Position numbers and translations under genes: made by a program. A stretch of DNA of 40,795 nt from a virus, in the IMG/VR virus record IMGVR_UViG_3300033998_000457, positions 1-40,795 of that record; one strand, 5' to 3'. The notes below the pieces were generated by a model that searched no databases, was not told the DNA's origin, and was given only the letters and a program-made list of their open reading frames with translations. Position 1 is the stretch's first letter; each line of letters opens with the position of its first letter. Positions 38,032-40,795 of this stretch are shown one piece after another.

Positions 38032-38225
38032 AGCTAATTGCCCATCTATGAAGTAATTCATAGAATTGCATCGGGTAAATTCATAGAAAGCCCTAACGTA
38101 AAGTCGAGGGTAACTATGAGCCAAACTGTAAGAATTCGTCTTGTGTATTACAGAAGGTGCAACGCATAGATAGTGAGGAACGATACCAATAACCTATCCA
38201 CGAACACCCGATATCCTGCTAATCT
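38032..38225 (+). ncRNA. 5' half of the permuted group I intron
   Basis: Contains the internal guide (TTGCC pairing with exon GGT), P2, P3 5' strand ATCGGGT, J3/4 AAAT, P4-P5 (TCATAG-AAA-GCCCT ... AGGGT-AA-CTATGA), P6 and P6a, J6/7 GCAAC, P7 5' strand GCATA, P7.1 GATAG/CTATC, P3 3' strand ACCCGAT and P8 5' strand TATCCTGCTAATC. Nothing with group I character follows 38225. Confidence 0.76.
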
Positions 38226-38270
38226 TATATATATTATATCACTATATAATTATTAACATAACAAAAGAAT

Positions 38271-38292
38271 TGGTAGAATATAAGTTTTATAA
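38271..38292 (+). repeat. Direct repeat, right copy
   Basis: Second copy of the 22-nt repeat found at 36733-36754, with A for G at the fifth base. Both copies encode LVEYKFY in one frame. Confidence 0.8.
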
Positions 38293-38294
38293 CG

Positions 38295-38390
38295 GTATTA
38301 TCAACAAAAAATGGAATAGGTCCTGGTGAGCCACATCCAAAACTTTTAGAACGTTTAGAAACAGTTCGCAGAAAAATGGAGATAAATTAG
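38295..38390 (+). pseudogene. Gene remnant encoding a protein C-terminus
   Basis: A 31-codon frame, VLSTKNGIGPGEPHPKLLER then LETVRRKMEIN, reads like the end of a real protein but has no start codon or ribosome site. It lies just beyond the right repeat. It may be the 3' end of the gene whose earlier part is the circular exon, or of a gene broken by cassette insertion. Family not recognised. Confidence 0.45.
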
Positions 38391-38418
38391 GTTGGAGATG
38401 AATTGCTAAAACAGATAA

Positions 38419-38440
38419 AACCGCCAAATATATGGCGGTT
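38419..38440 (-). terminator. Terminator of the hicAB operon
   Basis: AACCGCC/GGCGGTT stem with an 8-nt loop, then TTTATCTGTTTT on the minus strand. The hicB stop codon lies at its edge. Confidence 0.75.
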
Positions 38441-38843
38441 ATCCTTTTATACCTAACTTTTCTTTTAATGCTTGTTGAAGTACTTGAGAAAAATTTATTT
38501 TGGCATCTTCTGCTGCTTTATTAAGCCACCTAGGTAATGTAACTGTTTTATTTACACTTTTGTTTGCCATTTCATCTCTAACAGGTTGCATATAAACTGT
38601 AATAGGCACAACAAATGCTCCTTTAGGTATATCAAATTTTTCTGGTGGCGTTGAAGATGGAATTTGTTCATTATCTTCTTCCATACCATATAAATGAAGT
38701 TCAAGAGCATCTTTTGCCATATATATAGCTTCTTCTAGTGTAGAACCTTCTGTTATACAACCAGGTAAATCTGGGAATGATACGAAATAACCACCATTTT
38801 CACCTGGTTCAAATATAGCTGAAAATATATATTTATCAAGCAT
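38439..38843 (-). CDS. hicB: HicB-family antitoxin
   Basis: A 134-aa protein. The N-terminal partially degraded RNase H-like fold has FEPGENGGYFVSFPDLPGCI, TEGSTLEEAIYMAKDALELH, as in all HicB proteins. The C-terminal part (NKTVTLPRWLNKAAEDAKIN, FSQVLQQALKEKLGIKG) is a ribbon-helix-helix DNA-binding domain for autoregulation. It neutralises HicA encoded directly upstream. Confidence 0.95.
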   Translation of the reverse strand: MLDKYIFSAIFEPGENGGYFVSFPDLPGCITEGSTLEEAIYMAKDALELHLYGMEEDNEQIPSSTPPEKFDIPKGAFVVPITVYMQPVRDEMANKSVNKTVTLPRWLNKAAEDAKINFSQVLQQALKEKLGIKG

Positions 38844-38897
38844 AATATATCCTCCTTAAAAATTTAATTTTATAATTAACTTTAAGCAAGAGGGTTA

Positions 38898-39080
38898 TTA
38901 TTTTAACCCTGCCTGCTTAAATATACTGTTCATTGTTTTAGGGTCAAGGTCTTTGTTATGATACGGTACAGTTACCAAACCACTTTTAGAAGGATGTTTA
39001 AATTGTTTGTGTGAACCTCTTTGTCTAACCTCTACCCAACCATTATTTTGTAAAATTTTTATTATTTCTTTTGGTTTCAT
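38898..39080 (-). CDS. hicA: HicA-family mRNA interferase toxin
   Basis: A 60-aa protein: MKPKEIIKILQNNGWVEVRQ, RGSHKQFKHPSKSGLVTVPY, HNKDLDPKTMNSIFKQAGLK. The dsRBD-like fold with the catalytic His in GSHKQFKHP is intact. HicA cleaves mRNA when free of HicB. The gene comes first in the pair, as is usual, and AGGAGG precedes its ATG. It lies between the integrase gene and the intron and probably stabilises the prophage. Confidence 0.95.
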   Translation of the reverse strand: MKPKEIIKILQNNGWVEVRQRGSHKQFKHPSKSGLVTVPYHNKDLDPKTMNSIFKQAGLK

Positions 39081-39102
39081 TCCACCTCCTCCTTACAATT
39101 TT

Positions 39103-39132
39103 ATTATAACACACGTAATTTACACGTGTCAA
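39103..39132 (-). promoter_or_regulatory. hicAB promoter with embedded operator
   Basis: Minus strand TTGACA (39127-39132), 18 nt, TATAAT (39103-39108). The palindrome ACACGT-7 nt-ACGTGT (39111-39129) fills the spacer and reaches the -35, a likely HicB binding site. The integrase gene starts 23 bases beyond on the other strand, so its expression may be affected too. Confidence 0.85.
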
Positions 39133-39154
39133 TACTAATGAAAGGAGTTTTAAT

Positions 39155-40795
39155 ATGAAATTTGCCATATACTCAAGAAAATCTAAATTCACTGAAAAAG
39201 GTGATTCTGTTGAAAATCAAGTTATAATGTGCAAAGAGTTTATAGAGAAAAACTTTAAAGATATAGAATCTATATTAGTTTATGAAGATGAAGGATTTTC
39301 AGGTAAAGATATAAATAGACCTCAATTTCAAAAATTAATTAAAGATGCAAAAGCTAAAAAGTTTAATGTAGTTGTTTGCTATCGTCTTGATAGATTTAGC
39401 AGAAATGTAGCTGACTTCTCTACTTCAATTAATCTTTTACTATCTCAAGGCATTGATTTTATATCTATTAGAGAACAGTTTGACACAACTACTCCAATGG
39501 GTAGAGCTATGATGAATATTGCTGCGGTATTCGCACAACTTGAAAGAGAAACAATTGCAGAAAGAATAAAAGATAATATGCTTGAGCTTGCCAAAACAGG
39601 TCGTTGGCTTGGTGGCACTCCCCCACTTGGTTATAAGTCGGAACCTATATTATATAAAACAGAAGATGGCAAGAGCAAGAAGATGTATAAATTAAGTATA
39701 GTCCCTGAAGAAATCGAAACAGTTAAACTCATATATAATCTTTATCTTGAAAAAAGAGGATTTAATACAGTTGCTACATACTTATGTAAAAATCACTTTA
39801 AAGGTAAAAATGGTGGTGAATTTTCAAGGGCTACTGTTGAACAAATTGTAATTAACCCTGTTTATTGCATAGCAGATGAAAAAATATTGGACTGGTTTAG
39901 GAAACAAGGTGCTAAGGTTTGTGGTGAGCCAAATGGAGTAAATGGTCTAATGGTCTATAATAAGCGTGAAGGTGGTAAAAAAGATAAACCTGTCAATGAA
40001 TGGATAATATCTGTTGGGCAACATGAAGGAATAGTAACTTCTGATGTATGGCTTAAATGTCAAGAAATAATTAATTTTAATAAAGAAAAATCCTCTCCAC
40101 GCTCTGGAACAGGTGAAAAGTTTTTATTATCTGGTATGCTTGTATGTGGTGAATGTGGCAGTGGAATGGCATCTTGGAGCAAATATAATAAGAAATATGA
40201 TTACATGGAACGATATTATAGATGTAACTTAAAAAATAGAGCTTCAAATAGATGCACAAACAAAATGCTTAATGCCTCTAAAGCAGAGGAATACATAGTT
40301 GATTATCTAAAGAATATAAGTCCTGAAATAGTCATGAAAGAATTGGCATTAGATAAAGATACTCTAATAAACACTAATATTATAAAAAGCGAAATAAATA
40401 ATCTTCAAAAACAGATAGAAGAAAACGAAAAAGTAATTAAAGGGTTAATAAGAAAAATTGCTATTTTAGATGATGATATGGTATCAATAATTCAAGAAGA
40501 AATTCAAACCTTAAAACAAGAAAATATAAACTTAAATAAAAAAATACAGGAATTAATATCATCACTTGACGAAACAAATGATAAATACAATATAATAAAT
40601 AATATCGTTGATAGTTTGAATAATATTAAAAAGTTCTATGATTATGTTGATATAAACACTAAACGTCAATTAATCAATGAATTAGTAGATTATATTGTAT
40701 GGCATGGTGAAACTGAAACATTAGAAGTTAATTTTAAAGGTAGTATAAAAACTCTACCAAATGGGAAAGTTAAAAGAAGAAATAAAAATAATTAG
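39155..40795 (+). CDS. int: Large serine recombinase (phage integrase)
   Basis: A 546-aa protein. Catalytic resolvase domain at 1-150: AIYSRKSKFTEKGDSVENQV with the nucleophile Ser8, VVCYRLDRFSRNVADF, TTPMGRAMMNIAAVFAQLER ETIAERIKDNM. The Recombinase domain follows (LGGTPPLGYKSEP ... FNTVATYLCKNHFKGKNGGE). The zinc ribbon is CGECGSGMASWSKYNKK ... YRCNLKNRASNRCTNKM. A long coiled coil (about 410-490) controls synapsis and excision. The catalytic residues are all present. It is the last gene of the window, and no attP or attL/attR can be identified here. Confidence 0.97.
   Translation: MKFAIYSRKSKFTEKGDSVENQVIMCKEFIEKNFKDIESILVYEDEGFSGKDINRPQFQKLIKDAKAKKFNVVVCYRLDRFSRNVADFSTSINLLLSQGIDFISIREQFDTTTPMGRAMMNIAAVFAQLERETIAERIKDNMLELAKTGRWLGGTPPLGYKSEPILYKTEDGKSKKMYKLSIVPEEIETVKLIYNLYLEKRGFNTVATYLCKNHFKGKNGGEFSRATVEQIVINPVYCIADEKILDWFRKQGAKVCGEPNGVNGLMVYNKREGGKKDKPVNEWIISVGQHEGIVTSDVWLKCQEIINFNKEKSSPRSGTGEKFLLSGMLVCGECGSGMASWSKYNKKYDYMERYYRCNLKNRASNRCTNKMLNASKAEEYIVDYLKNISPEIVMKELALDKDTLINTNIIKSEINNLQKQIEENEKVIKGLIRKIAILDDDMVSIIQEEIQTLKQENINLNKKIQELISSLDETNDKYNIINNIVDSLNNIKKFYDYVDINTKRQLINELVDYIVWHGETETLEVNFKGSIKTLPNGKVKRRNKNN

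Larger units (their letters stand above)
37769..38225 (+). ncRNA. Circularly permuted group I intron (permuted intron-exon RNA)
   Basis: All core group I helices can be drawn, but only if the 3' half precedes the exon. P1 38029-38033/38038-38042 with U-G at the splice site; P2 38045-38052/38057-38064 (GUAA loop); P3 38070-38076/38206-38212; P4 38081-38086/38114-38119; P5 38090-38094/38107-38111; P6 38120-38122/38156-38158 with P6a 38126-38131/38148-38153; P7 38164-38168/37789-37793; P7.1 38169-38173/38194-38198; P8 38212-38225/37769-37782 (14 perfect pairs); P9 37798-37804/37809-37815 (GAAA loop); a further hairpin 37818-37824/37833-37839. J3/4-P4-J4/5-P5 and AGCCAA-...-GAAGGTGCAAC follow the pattern of bacterial group I introns. 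The P7.1 helix points to subgroup IA. Confidence 0.78.

Noticed and set aside
37748-38240. Retron-type msr/msd RNA
   Set aside because: The long inverted repeat suggested a1/a2 of a retron, but there is no reverse transcriptase anywhere in the window and the interior folds as a group I core.
37748-38290. IStron or other transposon-borne group I intron
   Set aside because: No tnpA, tnpB or remnants of them are present, and the core is complete only in the permuted order.
1-40795. CRISPR array, tRNA or rRNA genes
   Set aside because: Scanned for regularly spaced repeats and for tRNA-like arms; the only repeats are coding (tape measure, fiber) or the short sites described.
39081-40795. attP or attL/attR core next to the integrase
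   Set aside because: A serine integrase att core needs comparison with the host junction; no repeat shared by the two window ends was seen, and the window is cut at gene ends.

Overview
The window is an almost complete temperate siphovirus-type prophage from a low-GC Gram-positive bacterium. A clostridial host, possibly thermophilic, is likely; that is inferred from the AT-rich codon use, the strong AGGAGG-type ribosome sites, the XhlA/amidase lysis genes and the large serine integrase. No host gene or tRNA is recognisable. Attachment sites cannot be fixed because the window ends exactly on gene ends at both sides.

Layout. From about 34.4 kb leftwards everything except two cargo genes is on the minus strand, in this transcription order: Cro-like regulator, antirepressor, recombination (Gam-like protein and a putative annealing protein), LysM protein, ORF6N/ORF6C regulator, DnaD-like replication organiser, DnaB helicase, many small early proteins, SSB, MazG-like protein, HNH and PDDEXK-like nucleases, and an ArpU/RinA-like late activator. 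The late genes follow: terminase, portal, MuF head protein, scaffold, capsid, connectors, tail tubes, frameshifted tail chaperones, tape measure, tail tip/fiber, and XhlA-amidase-holin lysis. At the far left is a lysogeny-expressed pair with its own promoter: a Panacea-domain protein and a four-helix membrane protein, probably a toxin-antitoxin or exclusion module. From 34.5 kb rightwards the plus strand carries the lysogeny genes: repressor, zinc-ribbon/TPR protein, ImmA/IrrE protease, DnaQ-like exonuclease fused to BRCT, an intron-like RNA, and the serine integrase. A divergent HicA/HicB module lies between the RNA and the integrase.

Main discovery. Between the exonuclease gene and hicB lies a group I intron whose two halves are in the reverse of normal order. 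The 3' half (P8 3' strand, J8/7, P7 3' strand, P9 with a GAAA loop, terminal G) is at 37769-37851. The 5' half (P1 with a U-G pair, P2, P3, P4-P5-P6, P7 5' strand, P3', P8 5' strand) is at 38032-38225. The two halves are held together by a perfect 14-bp P8. The predicted exon between them is 180 nt, exactly 60 codons, with no stop in one frame. Splicing would therefore release a circular RNA with an endless reading frame. A 22-bp direct repeat (one mismatch) flanks the block made of the exonuclease gene and this RNA, which suggests a cassette.

Second discovery. The MuF head protein is a three-part gene: an SPP1 gp7-like head domain interrupted at its conserved HPNC motif by a 345-residue LAGLIDADG intein, plus a C-terminal Ntox50-like toxin domain. 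A small acidic protein that overlaps the toxin's 3' end is the obvious immunity candidate. Other points of note are a likely -1 frameshift in the tail chaperones, two related tail-tube genes, a candidate 65-nt small RNA, two plus-strand cargo genes with their own signals, and candidate origin repeats in the replication organiser gene.
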